From Pseudomaricurvus alkylphenolicus (GTDB taxonomy: Bacteria > Pseudomonadota > Gammaproteobacteria > Pseudomonadales > Cellvibrionaceae), in contig NZ_JAAQPI010000011.1 of NCBI RefSeq assembly GCF_011683955.1, forward strand, positions 186,001 through 250,000: a stretch of DNA of 64,000 nucleotides, in the 5' to 3' direction. How positions within the stretch are numbered: position 1 is the stretch's first letter; each line of letters opens with the position of its first letter. Under the pieces are notes generated by a model. That model saw nothing but the letters and a program-made list of their open reading frames with translations, had not been told where the DNA came from and made no database searches. The position numbers and the translations under genes were made by a program. Shown piece by piece: positions 53,064 through 61,203 of this stretch.

Positions 53064-55118
53064 ATGAAACTACGCCGCCAACTGCTGCTGGTCAGCCTGC
53101 TCACGCTTAGTTTGCCCTGGGCCGGATGCCAGTACATTCAAGAAATGGAGAGTGCTCTACGGCAGGGGCAAGTAGAGGCCCTGCGCGCCACCGCTAAGGC
53201 CGTGGCGGATCGGGTAAGCAGTGAAGCGGACTTTGTGCAGCGCTTGCAACAACCTGACTGGCAGCAGCCCTTCGAGCGACAGCTGTATCTTCACCCGATA
53301 AACACACCCATGCAGATCGACGGGTATGACGACGACTGGCGTCATTCACGGATTCGTCCAAGGCGCTTTCGCGACCTGGTGGATAACAGTCTTGAAATGG
53401 AGCTGCGGCTCGCTCGGCAGGCGCAACAGGTGTTGCTGTTTGTTCGCGTCACAGATCCGAATATTCGATATCACAACCCCTCTATATCTCCACTGGCCAG
53501 TGGTGATCATCTGCTTCTTCGGGGTATGGAGCCGGGTGGTCGGGTTCAGGATTATGTGCTGAGGGCCGGAGCACCGGGCGAAATTCAGGCACGCTACCGA
53601 GATTCATCCGGCAGAGTGCGCGAGGAACCCCGAATTCGCGGGTATTGGCAGGAACATCAACAGGGATATCAACTGGAACTGCAGATGCCGCTGACAATGA
53701 TGGAGGCGGGGCTCTCGGTGGCGGTGGTTGATCGTCGGGAAGGTGGCGGTTCGCGGTGGCTGGGTACGGTTCACGGGCAGGAGCGACCGGCGCCCCTCGC
53801 TGGTCTCGAAGCGCCCCTGCAACGCGCGGTTGAAGTGTTCAGCGATGAAGGGCTGCGTTTACAGCTGCTCAGCCGCAATGGTTGGCAAGTGGCTAAGGCA
53901 GGTGATCTGCAGCCGCCTTATAGGGTAGTGCAACAGCATGGTCTGCTCAGTTGGATTTATCTCCGGGTGCTGGCGGACAACTACCTGCCCCCTGCTGCGG
54001 AGCCTGCAATCAATGGCCGTTCCGGTTCTCCCCAGGTTTTGGAAGCACAGCAGGGGCAGGCTGCCAGTGGCTGGTACCAGTGGCGGGATCTGCGATTGGC
54101 GCAGGTGGCGTTGCCGATCAGAGGTCGGAACAAGGAAGTGATTGCAGTGGTTCTTGCGGAGCAAACCTCCGCACAGTTGTTGGCTCTGACAAACAGTGCC
54201 TTTAACCGGTTATTCCACTTTACGCTGTTGGCGACGCTGATCACCGGGATGGGATTGCTGGCCTATGCGAGTTGGCTGTCATTTCGCATTCGTCGGCTCA
54301 GCAAAGCTGCCGATCAGGCGCTGTTGGAAGGTGGGCGGCTGCAGGTGGAGTTCCCCCATTCGAAATCCGCCGATGAGCTGGGCGATTTGAACCGCAGCTA
54401 CGCCACCCTGCTGGAGAGATTGCGTGAGTACACGGACTATCTGCGCAGTCTGTCCAGCAAGCTTTCCCATGAACTGCGAACGCCGCTGGCGGTAGTGCGC
54501 AGTTCATTGGACAACCTGGAGCATGAGGCGCTGTCGGAGTCGGCCCGCACCTATGCCGAAAGGGCTCAGCAGGGCAGCCAGCGATTGTCGTCGATTATCA
54601 CGGCGATGAGTTCTGCCAGCCGGGTGGAGGAGAGCATTCGCCATGCAGAGACGGAGACATTTGAGCTGGCGCCGGTGATCGAGAGTCTGGGCCAGGCTTA
54701 TACGGATCTGCATCAGCATGTGTGTCTTCAGGTGGAGGTTGATGACCTGGCGCGCGGGCGCAAGCTGCAAGGCTCGGTGGAGTTGGTGGTGCAGATGCTC
54801 GACAAACTGGTGGATAACGGTGCCGACTTTTGCCCCTCTGGCGGCCTATTGAAGATCACTCTGTTGGCGGGGCAGCGAGGATTGCTGCTGACGGTGGCCA
54901 ACGATGGCCCGCCGTTGCCGGAGAAAATGCAGGGGCAACTGTTTGATTCGCTGGTGTCTGTACGCGAACCAGGGGGTGAGACCACCCACCTGGGTTTGGG
55001 GCTTCACATCGTCAGGTTGATTGTGGAGTTTCATGGCGGCACGGTAACGGCCCGCAATCGGCCCGACAGTGGTGTGGAGTTTGAGGTCAGTTTCCCTTGC
55101 CCGGATGTACCGCTCTAG
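53064..55118 (+). CDS. pdsS: Sensor histidine kinase, proteobacterial dedicated sortase type
   Basis: A 684-residue membrane kinase. An N-terminal helix (about 5-20) is followed by a large periplasmic region, with a carbohydrate-binding family 9-like start INTPMQIDGYDDDW near 77 and a beta-rich segment to about 370. A second helix (about 386-410) and a HAMP-like linker precede His469 in KLSHELRTPLAVV (HisKA), and the ATPase has LVDNGADFCPSG and THLGLGLHIVRLI. The layout and size match the PdsS (TIGR03785) kinase as I recall it. It may sense an envelope glycan or protein. It converges with panB. Confidence 0.72.
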   Translation: MKLRRQLLLVSLLTLSLPWAGCQYIQEMESALRQGQVEALRATAKAVADRVSSEADFVQRLQQPDWQQPFERQLYLHPINTPMQIDGYDDDWRHSRIRPRRFRDLVDNSLEMELRLARQAQQVLLFVRVTDPNIRYHNPSISPLASGDHLLLRGMEPGGRVQDYVLRAGAPGEIQARYRDSSGRVREEPRIRGYWQEHQQGYQLELQMPLTMMEAGLSVAVVDRREGGGSRWLGTVHGQERPAPLAGLEAPLQRAVEVFSDEGLRLQLLSRNGWQVAKAGDLQPPYRVVQQHGLLSWIYLRVLADNYLPPAAEPAINGRSGSPQVLEAQQGQAASGWYQWRDLRLAQVALPIRGRNKEVIAVVLAEQTSAQLLALTNSAFNRLFHFTLLATLITGMGLLAYASWLSFRIRRLSKAADQALLEGGRLQVEFPHSKSADELGDLNRSYATLLERLREYTDYLRSLSSKLSHELRTPLAVVRSSLDNLEHEALSESARTYAERAQQGSQRLSSIITAMSSASRVEESIRHAETETFELAPVIESLGQAYTDLHQHVCLQVEVDDLARGRKLQGSVELVVQMLDKLVDNGADFCPSGGLLKITLLAGQRGLLLTVANDGPPLPEKMQGQLFDSLVSVREPGGETTHLGLGLHIVRLIVEFHGGTVTARNRPDSGVEFEVSFPCPDVPL

Positions 55119-55133
55119 ATAGCGCCTGAGAGT

Positions 55134-55961
55134 TCAACCAAAAGTGTGTTCGTCATCAGGAAACACACCGCTTTTCACATCGCTGGCGTACTTGCGCAAG
55201 GCCCCCGGAATATCTTCGGCCTCCACCAGGAAGTTTTTGGAAAACTTGGGGGGCTGCTCGGTGAGGCCGAGAATATCATTGATCACCAGGACCTGAGCAT
55301 CGGTGTCTCTGCCGGCGCCGATACCAATCGTCGGCATGCTCACCGCTTCGGTAATACGCTTGGCCAGTTCATTGGGAACACATTCGAGGACCAACAGATC
55401 GGCCCCGGCCCGGTCGAGAGCAATGGCATCCTTCAGAATCTGCTCGGCCTGCTCGTCGCTGCGGCCCTGAACGCGAAAGCCACCAAACTTATTCACTGAC
55501 TGTGGTGTCAGTCCGATATGCGCGCAAACGGGAATACCACGATCACTGAGCATCCTGACGGTGGGGGCCAACCATTCTCCACCTTCGATTTTGACCATGT
55601 GGGCACCGGCTTGCATGATGCGGGTCGCGTTGGTCATGGCTTGCTCGGGCGTGGCGTAGGTCATAAACGGCATGTCACCCATGATGAGGGATTTGCTGTT
55701 GCCGCGTTTCACCGCCTCCACGTGATAAATCATCTGTTCCATAGTGACGGGGATAGTGCTGTCGTAACCCAGCACGGTCATGCCCAGGCTGTCGCCCACC
55801 AGCAAGACCTCGACACCACTTTTCTGCGCCATTGCCGCCATGGGGGCGTCGTACAGGGCGACGGTTACGAATTTATGGCCTTCGGCCTTCATTTTGCGCA
55901 GTGTCAGTGTGGTAATGGGTTTGGTAAGGCCGCTGTCGGCCTGAACAGTTCCGTATGGCAT
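55134..55961 (-). CDS. panB: 3-methyl-2-oxobutanoate hydroxymethyltransferase
   Basis: A 275-residue ketopantoate synthase, the first step of pantothenate synthesis, using 5,10-methylene-tetrahydrofolate. TLRKMKAEGHKFVTVALYDA, VGDSLGMTVLGYDST (metal-binding Asp), PFMTYATPEQAM and MVKIEGGEW are conserved, as is HIGLTPQSVN. The C-terminal IGIGAGRDTDAQVLVIND is present. It lies in a minus-strand run with a deoxynucleoside kinase, folK and pcnB. panC is not adjacent in the window. Confidence 0.95.
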   Translation of the reverse strand: MPYGTVQADSGLTKPITTLTLRKMKAEGHKFVTVALYDAPMAAMAQKSGVEVLLVGDSLGMTVLGYDSTIPVTMEQMIYHVEAVKRGNSKSLIMGDMPFMTYATPEQAMTNATRIMQAGAHMVKIEGGEWLAPTVRMLSDRGIPVCAHIGLTPQSVNKFGGFRVQGRSDEQAEQILKDAIALDRAGADLLVLECVPNELAKRITEAVSMPTIGIGAGRDTDAQVLVINDILGLTEQPPKFSKNFLVEAEDIPGALRKYASDVKSGVFPDDEHTFG

Positions 55962-55998
55962 GGTTCGGTATTCCGATCGAAAATCACATCGTCCCAGT

Positions 55999-56679
55999 TT
56001 ACAGGGTCGGGGTGGGGTTGTAGTAGTGTCGGCCGCTCTTAATGGTCAGCATATATTCAACCAGATGCCGGTAGTGATCGATGTTGTGGGCGAGATCCAA
56101 CTCAGCCGCATTGACGATCAGCAGAGGGGCGCGGTTGTAAAAATGGAAGAATTCCATGTAGGCGTTGTTGAGGTTGTCCAGATAGTCGCGAGTCATATGG
56201 CGTTCAGCCTCAAGTCCGCGTGCCGCCACTCGTTCTTGAAGGACATCACTGGGTGCCTGCAGGTAGATCACCAGGTCGGGCAGGGGGGCTTCGATGTTGA
56301 GGCTGTCGTAAACCTGCTGGTAAATCTTGTGTTCATCCTCGTCGAGGGTGATTTGCGCGAACAACTGGTCTTTATCCATCAGATAGTCTGCAACCAGTGA
56401 TTGCTGGAACAGGTCCTGTTGGCGCAGGTCCTGCAGTTGCTGAGAGCGCTGGAACAGGAAAAACAGTTGCGTCGGTAATGCCGCAGCCCGTGGGTTGCGG
56501 TAGAAGCGTTCCAGAAAAGGGTTGGCCTCGGCGTTTTCTTCCAGCAGACCCACGTTCAGGGTCTGGGCCAGGTTACGGGCCAGAGTGGTTTTGCCGGCGC
56601 CTATGGGACCTTCTACGGCGATAAACTGCGGCAGATCCAGGCCCTGAGTATTGAGGGAAAGGGCAAAACCGTCACTCAT
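55999..56679 (-). CDS. Deoxynucleoside kinase
   Basis: A 226-residue kinase of the deoxyadenosine/deoxyguanosine family. The P-loop is VEGPIGAGKTTLARNLA (about 22-38). The catalytic ENAEANPFLERFYRN and DRY-like SLVADYLMDKD follow, with the lid RVAARGLEAERHM. It salvages deoxynucleosides to dNMPs. It lies between panB (37 bases) and folK (29 bases) and is co-directional; the Pseudomonas folK-panB pair, as I recall, lacks this insert, but related gammaproteobacteria may have it. Confidence 0.85.
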   Translation of the reverse strand: MSDGFALSLNTQGLDLPQFIAVEGPIGAGKTTLARNLAQTLNVGLLEENAEANPFLERFYRNPRAAALPTQLFFLFQRSQQLQDLRQQDLFQQSLVADYLMDKDQLFAQITLDEDEHKIYQQVYDSLNIEAPLPDLVIYLQAPSDVLQERVAARGLEAERHMTRDYLDNLNNAYMEFFHFYNRAPLLIVNAAELDLAHNIDHYRHLVEYMLTIKSGRHYYNPTPTL

Positions 56680-56708
56680 GAATCCACTCCTGATTTGTTC
56701 GCGGGAGG

Positions 56709-57191
56709 CTAATCTTCGAGCGCCTCCAGGCCATCGCTGGTGCTCAGTGCCAATAATGACTCAAGTGACTCGCCGGAGGGAAGCGTTAAATCGCGCGCCA
56801 GGTCTGCCAGTGGGAACAGCACAAAGTTTCGCTCTTTGAGATAAGCGTGGGGTACGGTCAATCGCTCGGTGGCGATGATGTCGTCGCCGTAGAGCAGCAG
56901 ATCAAGGTCCAGTGTTCTCGGTCCCCATCGCTCTAACCGTACCCGCTGGTGGGCCTGTTCAATGGCCTGCAGCTGGTCGAGCAGGGCGTGGGCTTCGAGA
57001 TCGGTTTCCAATTCCGCCACAGCGTTAATGTAGTCGGGCTGATCTCCAGGCCCTACGGCCACACTGCGGTACCAGCGGGAATGCGCCAGCACACGGGTCT
57101 CGGGGATTTGATCGAGTTCCGCTATGGCGCGGCGAACCTGTTCCAGCGGTTGCGCCAGGTTGCTGCCAAGGCCGATGTAAGCGCAGACCAT
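56709..57191 (-). CDS. folK: 2-amino-4-hydroxy-6-hydroxymethyldihydropteridine pyrophosphokinase
   Basis: A 160-residue folate-pathway enzyme that transfers pyrophosphate from ATP to hydroxymethyldihydropterin. YIGLGSNLAQPL opens it, VGPGDQPDYINAVAELET binds pterin, and RWGPRTLDLDLLLYGD is the ATP/Mg motif with the paired aspartates. VPHAYLKERNFVLFPLADLA completes it. The start is 3 bases after the pcnB stop, so the genes are coupled. The pcnB-folK-panB order is Pseudomonas-like. Confidence 0.95.
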   Translation of the reverse strand: MVCAYIGLGSNLAQPLEQVRRAIAELDQIPETRVLAHSRWYRSVAVGPGDQPDYINAVAELETDLEAHALLDQLQAIEQAHQRVRLERWGPRTLDLDLLLYGDDIIATERLTVPHAYLKERNFVLFPLADLARDLTLPSGESLESLLALSTSDGLEALED

Positions 57192-57194
57192 AAA

Positions 57195-58595
57195 TCAACT
57201 CTGAGAAGAGTTGTTATGAGACGAGCTGCCGTTACCGCCGCGGTTGCCGCCGGAGGGCTTGCGTCTGCGTCGACGGCGACGGTTGGCTCCCCCACCCGGG
57301 CCCGATATCTTTTCACTCATGCGGGTGCGTTCGTCCGCGTCCACATCCTGATAGCGGGTCCACCAATCTCCAAGGCCCTCCAGATCCTCACCGGCCTGCT
57401 CCCTCAGTAATACAAAGTCATAGGCGGCCCGGAAGCGGGGGTGTTCGAAGATCCGCTCGGCGCGTTTGCCCTGGCGGCGGGTCAAGCGATGCTGAAGGTC
57501 CCAGATTTCTTTCATGCCCTGAGTAAAGCGTTTGGGGATAGAAGTGCGTTGCAGTTGCTGGCTGATCACATTTTGAGCGGCTTCTGCAGAGGCTTGCACC
57601 GGAGGCATACCCTCGTCCAGCAATTTGCGTGTTTCGGACTGAACGCTGGGCCAAAGCAGAGCGGCAAAGATAAATGCCGGAGTGACCCGCAGATCTCTCT
57701 GGATGCGATCATCGGTGTTGTGGGCGGCCTGCTCGAACAGGGCCTCGGCATAGGGTAGCTGTTGTTTGAGCGCCTGATCGGTTGCGGGCAGCAGGTATTG
57801 AAGCAGGTCATACTCGCGCAGGCCTTTAAGAACGGCGACACCGTAGCCACCCATAAAGAGTTTGAGAACCTCTTCAAACAGTCTGGCCGCTGGGATGTTC
57901 TCCAGCAGTGGGCCCATTTTGCCAATGGGGGTTGCCGTCGACCGTTCGATATCGAAGTTAAGTTTGGCGGCGAATCTTACGGCGCGCAGCATTCGCACCG
58001 GATCTTCCTGGTAGCGGGTTTCCGGTTTGCCGATCATCCGGATTTTGCGCTCCTGGATGTCTCTCATACCATTGGTAAAGTCGTGGACACTGAATTTATT
58101 CAGGGTGTAATAGAGCGCATTGACGGTAAAGTCACGACGAATGGCATCGGACTGGATGTCGCCATACACGTTGTCGCGCAGCAGCATGCCATCTTCGGAG
58201 CGGGCAGAGTGTTTGGAGCTGGAGGCGTCATGGTGGTGGCCACGGAAGGTGGTGACTTCGATGATTTCTCTGCCAAAGCGAACGTGGACGATTTTGAAGC
58301 GGCGACCAATGATGCGGGCATTGCGAAACAGCTGTTTGACTTGTTCCGGGGTAGCATCGGTGGCGACGTCAAAGTCTTTGGGCTGGTCTTTCAGCAGGAG
58401 ATCCCGGACGCCACCGCCGACCAGGTAAGCTTCGTAGCCTCCATCGCCAAGGCGTTGCATGACTTTAAGGGCGGCACGGCTGATCTGGCGGCGTGAGATG
58501 TTGTGCTCATCTCGCGGCAGTATCTGGTGGTTAATGGCCGGGGTAGACCGGGCCAGGGGGTTCTTGAACGGTAAGCTGAATAGCCGCTTTAACAT
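57195..58595 (-). CDS. pcnB: Poly(A) polymerase I
   Basis: A 466-residue nucleotidyltransferase that adds poly(A) tails to RNA and promotes decay. The Pol-beta type active site is YLVGGGVRDLLLKDQPKDFD with both metal-binding aspartates, followed by RRFKIVHVRFGREIIEV, RRDFTVNALYY and the RNA-binding region (RYQEDPVRMLRAVRFAAKL). The tail is arginine-rich (GANRRRRRRRKPSGG), typical of RNA binders. ATG 58595 is used; an upstream ATG at 58640 has no ribosome site. It is located just downstream of the predicted CrcZ-like RNA, as in Pseudomonas. Confidence 0.92.
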   Translation of the reverse strand: MLKRLFSLPFKNPLARSTPAINHQILPRDEHNISRRQISRAALKVMQRLGDGGYEAYLVGGGVRDLLLKDQPKDFDVATDATPEQVKQLFRNARIIGRRFKIVHVRFGREIIEVTTFRGHHHDASSSKHSARSEDGMLLRDNVYGDIQSDAIRRDFTVNALYYTLNKFSVHDFTNGMRDIQERKIRMIGKPETRYQEDPVRMLRAVRFAAKLNFDIERSTATPIGKMGPLLENIPAARLFEEVLKLFMGGYGVAVLKGLREYDLLQYLLPATDQALKQQLPYAEALFEQAAHNTDDRIQRDLRVTPAFIFAALLWPSVQSETRKLLDEGMPPVQASAEAAQNVISQQLQRTSIPKRFTQGMKEIWDLQHRLTRRQGKRAERIFEHPRFRAAYDFVLLREQAGEDLEGLGDWWTRYQDVDADERTRMSEKISGPGGGANRRRRRRRKPSGGNRGGNGSSSHNNSSQS

Positions 58596-58740
58596 GGTCT
58601 GGACTGCTGATATTGGGTGTGTGAGGACGCAGGGTCTCATTTTCGGGGGCGAAGTGTATCACGGTGACCGGGTAAAGGCATTGTTGTGCTGCCGTTGGCG
58701 GCTTTTATAAGCGGCGTGGGATAGAGAGCGGAGGGCAGAA

Positions 58741-58769
58741 ATGAAAACGGGAAAGCCGAGGCTTTCCCG
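58741..58769 (-). terminator. Intrinsic terminator of the CrcZ-like RNA
   Basis: CGGGAAAGCC (58748-58757) and GGCTTTCCCG (58760-58769) are perfect 10-base arms. On the minus strand the stem is followed directly by TTTTCATTT. The + strand side also has a T-run (GAATTTTTT), but set off by five bases. It lies 146 bases upstream of the pcnB start, so pcnB needs its own promoter or readthrough. Confidence 0.85.
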
Positions 58770-59129
58770 CAGAATTTTTTATTGTCCTTATTATTCTAAG
58801 CAGTCGCGCTGTCTAAAAGAGCGCAGCTTCCTTGCGTCAGGGTTGTTTGCTCTATGGCAAATCCTCTCCAAGTTTTTTAGTCAGTTGTAACAGTCAGTTT
58901 TTAACGCTTTTGTACTTATTGTTTTTTGTTGTTATTAAATTATGTCTTCTTGTTATTGTTTTTTGTTCTTATTGTTAATTTAGTCTTTGTTGTTATTGTT
59001 TGTTGTTTTTATTCTAAGTAGCTTTTTTCTTATTATTTGTTGTTGTTATTTTTATTAATCTTTTTCTTATTGTTTGTTGTTATTAGCGTTGATGTCGTTT
59101 GTTTTTATTGTTTGTTGTTTTTATTATGC
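58741..59129 (-). ncRNA. crcZ: CrcZ-like Hfq/Crc-sequestering small RNA
   Basis: Predicted RNA of about 389 nt read leftward between cbrB and pcnB, the genomic place of Pseudomonas crcZ (about 400 nt). Read on the minus strand, it carries at least six clusters of AAYAAYAA-type motifs, visible on the plus strand as TTRTTRTT: near 58916-58936, 58950-58976, 58987-59007, 59030-59050, 59067-59084 and 59105-59119. Such motifs bind Hfq and Crc. The predicted 5' end follows a sigma-54 promoter (59140-59156), the 3' end an intrinsic terminator (58748-58769). There is no coding ORF. The identity rests on synteny, promoter type, motif clusters and terminator, not on primary-sequence alignment. Confidence 0.8.
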
Positions 59130-59139
59130 TGCCCACTAA

Positions 59140-59156
59140 AGCATTGCCCGTGCCAA
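59140..59156 (-). promoter_or_regulatory. Sigma-54 (-24/-12) promoter of the CrcZ-like RNA
   Basis: On the minus strand the sequence is TTGGCACGGGCAATGCT, matching YTGGCACG-N4-TTGCW at all positions but one (A for T in the -12 box). The invariant GG and GC are separated by the required 10 bases. The preceding AATG also fits the extended consensus. The predicted start is near 59129. Confidence 0.85.
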
Positions 59157-59231
59157 CATTGAAATTTCCTTATTTTTCAATGACTTGTAGGTTAAGAAAG
59201 GTTTGCTTATTTGGATTCGTTATTACCGCTC

Positions 59232-59311
59232 GTTACCTATTGTCCCGAATCTTGTTACGAATCTGTGACGTTGGTAACACTTTGAAATACGTGTAACGGG
59301 TGACTGTTACA
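59232..59311. promoter_or_regulatory. Array of GTTAC/GTAAC half-sites, candidate CbrB enhancer
   Basis: Five half-sites lie 103-182 bases upstream of the predicted sRNA start: GTTAC at 59232, TGTTAC at 59253 with GTAACA at 59274 (15 bases between), and TGTAAC at 59292 with GTTACA at 59306. I recall a TGTTAC/GTAACA palindrome as the CbrB site in Pseudomonas. Enhancer distance suits a sigma-54 activator, which CbrB is. Confidence 0.65.
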
Positions 59312-59424
59312 TTTGGTATTGGGTTCGGGTTGGTGATATTTCCGGGGGTTGAGGTTTGGTGGTTCCGGGTTTCCAGGTCCGTGCCTCAAGCGGCGGCAAG
59401 GGGCTTTGGGGAGCATAGACTATC

Positions 59425-59610
59425 GTGCCTCAAACGGTGGCTGGGGCACTGTTTCCGGAGCGGTCGGGTGGCCCTCCGGGCTTCCCTCAGTCCCAAAAGA
59501 GCCCAGCAAAAGACGCCGGTCTCTTTTGCTCTTTCGGCACCCTCTTTAATGCTCCGGAAACAGTACCCCAGCCACCTTTTACACCGTAGTGCGCTGAGCT
59601 TTGTGCCTCA
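59425..59610 (+). repeat. Cruciform repeat family, copy C
   Basis: Outer arms 59436-59461 and 59551-59576 pair at 25 of 26 bases (left begins GGTGGCTGGGGCACTG, right ends CCCCAGCCACC). An inner hairpin pairs AAAAGAGCCCAGC with GCCGGTCTCTTTT. The core is 141 bases. Direct repeats GTGCCTCA flank it (59425-59432 and 59603-59610), with another GTGCCTCA at 59381 leading a degenerate left arm (59381-59414). It sits between the cbrB stop and the sRNA enhancer region. The remaining parts of this gap (59312-59380 and 59611-59711) show nothing I can name. Confidence 0.85.
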
Positions 59611-59711
59611 TTGGTATTTTAAGGCCAAGGAGACTAAGGGGTCAGCCTCCTTGGAATCACAGTGATTCAGGAGGGGTATCAGCTAGAGAGTGAGTATTGG
59701 AAGGGATACGG

Positions 59712-59733
59712 GGGTGGAACACGATTTCCACCC
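59712..59733 (-). terminator. Hairpin just after cbrB
   Basis: GGGTGGAA (59712-59719) and TTCCACCC (59726-59733) pair around CACGAT, 20 bases after the cbrB stop on the minus strand. No T-tract follows, so it may stabilise the mRNA end or terminate weakly. Confidence 0.4.
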
Positions 59734-59753
59734 TCAGAAGCGGCGGGGTGGTG

Positions 59754-61169
59754 TTACTTGGCCCCGGCGGCGGTCTTCTTGCGCGGAATGCCCAGGCGTT
59801 GGCGGCGTTCCCACAGGCATTTGCGACTGACGCCCAGTTTACGGGCCAGTTCGGTTTCGCTCATGGTGTCCTGGTGTTCCAGGACGAAACGCTGGAAGTA
59901 ATCTTCCAGTGACAGATCTTCGTTGGGATCCTGGGCCGGGCTGCTGGTCTGCTGCCGGCTTTTCTGGGTCATTTGTACTTGCTGGATGATTTCGTCTTTT
60001 TCGTCGCTGATCTGGACCAGGTCGAGGTCGATGGCAAGCAGGTCGTGGCTGATTTCTTTTTCGTCTTCACAGAGGATCACAGCGCGCTGCATGGCGTTTT
60101 CGAGTTCACGGACGTTACCGGGCCAGGTGTAGGTGGTAACAGCCTGTATGGACTCGGGGCTGAGGGACAGCAGGGGTTTGTCCATGTCGTCACAGAATCG
60201 CTGCAGCAGGTGCTCAGCCAGGGCGATGATGTCTTTGCCGCGGTCTCGCAGTGGTGGCAGTTGCAGTTGTACAACGTTGATACGGTAGTAGAGATCTTCC
60301 CGGAATTTGCCTTCTTTACAGAGTTTGCGCAGGTCGCGGTGAGTGGCGGCTACCAGGCGAACGTCAACTTTGTGGGATTCGGTGGAGCCGATGGGGCGGA
60401 CTTCGCCCTCTTGTAGCACCCTCAGGAGGCGAGCCTGGGCTTCCAGAGGCAGTTCACCGATTTCATCCAGGAACAGTGTGCCACCGTGAGCTGCGGCCAC
60501 CAGGCCCTCACTCTTACTGGCCGCACCGGTAAAGGCGCCTTTTTCATGCCCGAAAAGCTCGGATTCAATCAGGGTCTCAGGGATGGCGGCGCAGTTGACG
60601 GAGATCAGGGGTTTGTTCTGGCGAGGGCTTTCGCTGTGGATGGCCCTGGCGACGAGTTCTTTTCCGGTGCCCGTTTCTCCATTGACCAGGACAGTGGCTG
60701 AGGTGGGGGCGACTTTGTGGATTCGGTTGTAGAGGGTTTTCATGACCGGGCTGGTGCCGATCATGCCCGGGATCTGGTGGCTGGAGGTCTTGCTGGGTTT
60801 TCGTTGGCGGGCGGCGTCGTTGGCTTTGCCGATGACTCGTTTGACTGCGTTGACCATTTCGTCATGGTCAAAGGGCTTGGCGATGTAATCGACGGCACCC
60901 AAGCGCATGGAGTCCACGGCGGATCTGAGGCTGGCGTAGCTGGTCATGATCAGCACCGGAACTTCGCCGGCTTCCTTGATCAGATCGGTGCCTGGAGCAC
61001 CGGGCAGGCGCAGGTCACTGATGATGAGGTCGTAGCGGCTGAGATCATGGCGATGGCAGGCTTCCTTGACCGAGGCGGCTTCACTGACACTGTATTTGTT
61101 GCGCTCAAGCAATTTGCGCAGTGCCGTGCGGATGATGGCCTCATCTTCAACAACCAGAATGTTACTCAT
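59754..61169 (-). CDS. cbrB: Sigma-54-dependent response regulator CbrB
   Basis: A 471-residue NtrC-family activator. The receiver domain has [16 protein letters not shown] with the acid pocket and the phospho-acceptor near residue 52 in IISDLRLPG. The AAA+ domain has Walker [22 protein letters not shown] (sigma-54 contact loop), [20 protein letters not shown] and a later arginine finger. The C-terminal Fis-type HTH is [23 protein letters not shown] 61169 is the domain start. It is 34 bases after cbrA, and its target is probably the sRNA downstream. In Pseudomonas CbrAB senses C/N balance. Confidence 0.9.
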   Translation of the reverse strand: MSNILVVEDEAIIRTALRKLLERNKYSVSEAASVKEACHRHDLSRYDLIISDLRLPGAPGTDLIKEAGEVPVLIMTSYASLRSAVDSMRLGAVDYIAKPFDHDEMVNAVKRVIGKANDAARQRKPSKTSSHQIPGMIGTSPVMKTLYNRIHKVAPTSATVLVNGETGTGKELVARAIHSESPRQNKPLISVNCAAIPETLIESELFGHEKGAFTGAASKSEGLVAAAHGGTLFLDEIGELPLEAQARLLRVLQEGEVRPIGSTESHKVDVRLVAATHRDLRKLCKEGKFREDLYYRINVVQLQLPPLRDRGKDIIALAEHLLQRFCDDMDKPLLSLSPESIQAVTTYTWPGNVRELENAMQRAVILCEDEKEISHDLLAIDLDLVQISDEKDEIIQQVQMTQKSRQQTSSPAQDPNEDLSLEDYFQRFVLEHQDTMSETELARKLGVSRKCLWERRQRLGIPRKKTAAGAK

Positions 61170-61203
61170 AGACGCAGTGTTACCCGATTTGTTACAAGAA
61201 TAA

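Noticed and set aside
57762-58496. A 244-residue + strand frame opposite pcnB
   Set aside because: Antisense shadow of a gene with an intact polymerase active site.
58916-59119. TTATTGTTTGTTGTT repeats read as a low-complexity or CRISPR-like array
   Set aside because: Spacing and sequence are irregular and there are no spacers or cas genes; AAYAAYAA motifs of an Hfq/Crc-binding RNA explain them better.
59099-59296. A 65-residue + strand frame starting MFLLFVVFIM in the cbrB-pcnB gap
   Set aside because: It runs antisense through the sRNA promoter and T-rich stretch; hydrophobicity comes from the TTT/GTT composition, and no ribosome site is seen.
59300-59665. A 121-residue + strand frame across repeat copy C
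   Set aside because: It is made of repeat sequence with arms that change between copies, so no conserved protein is implied.
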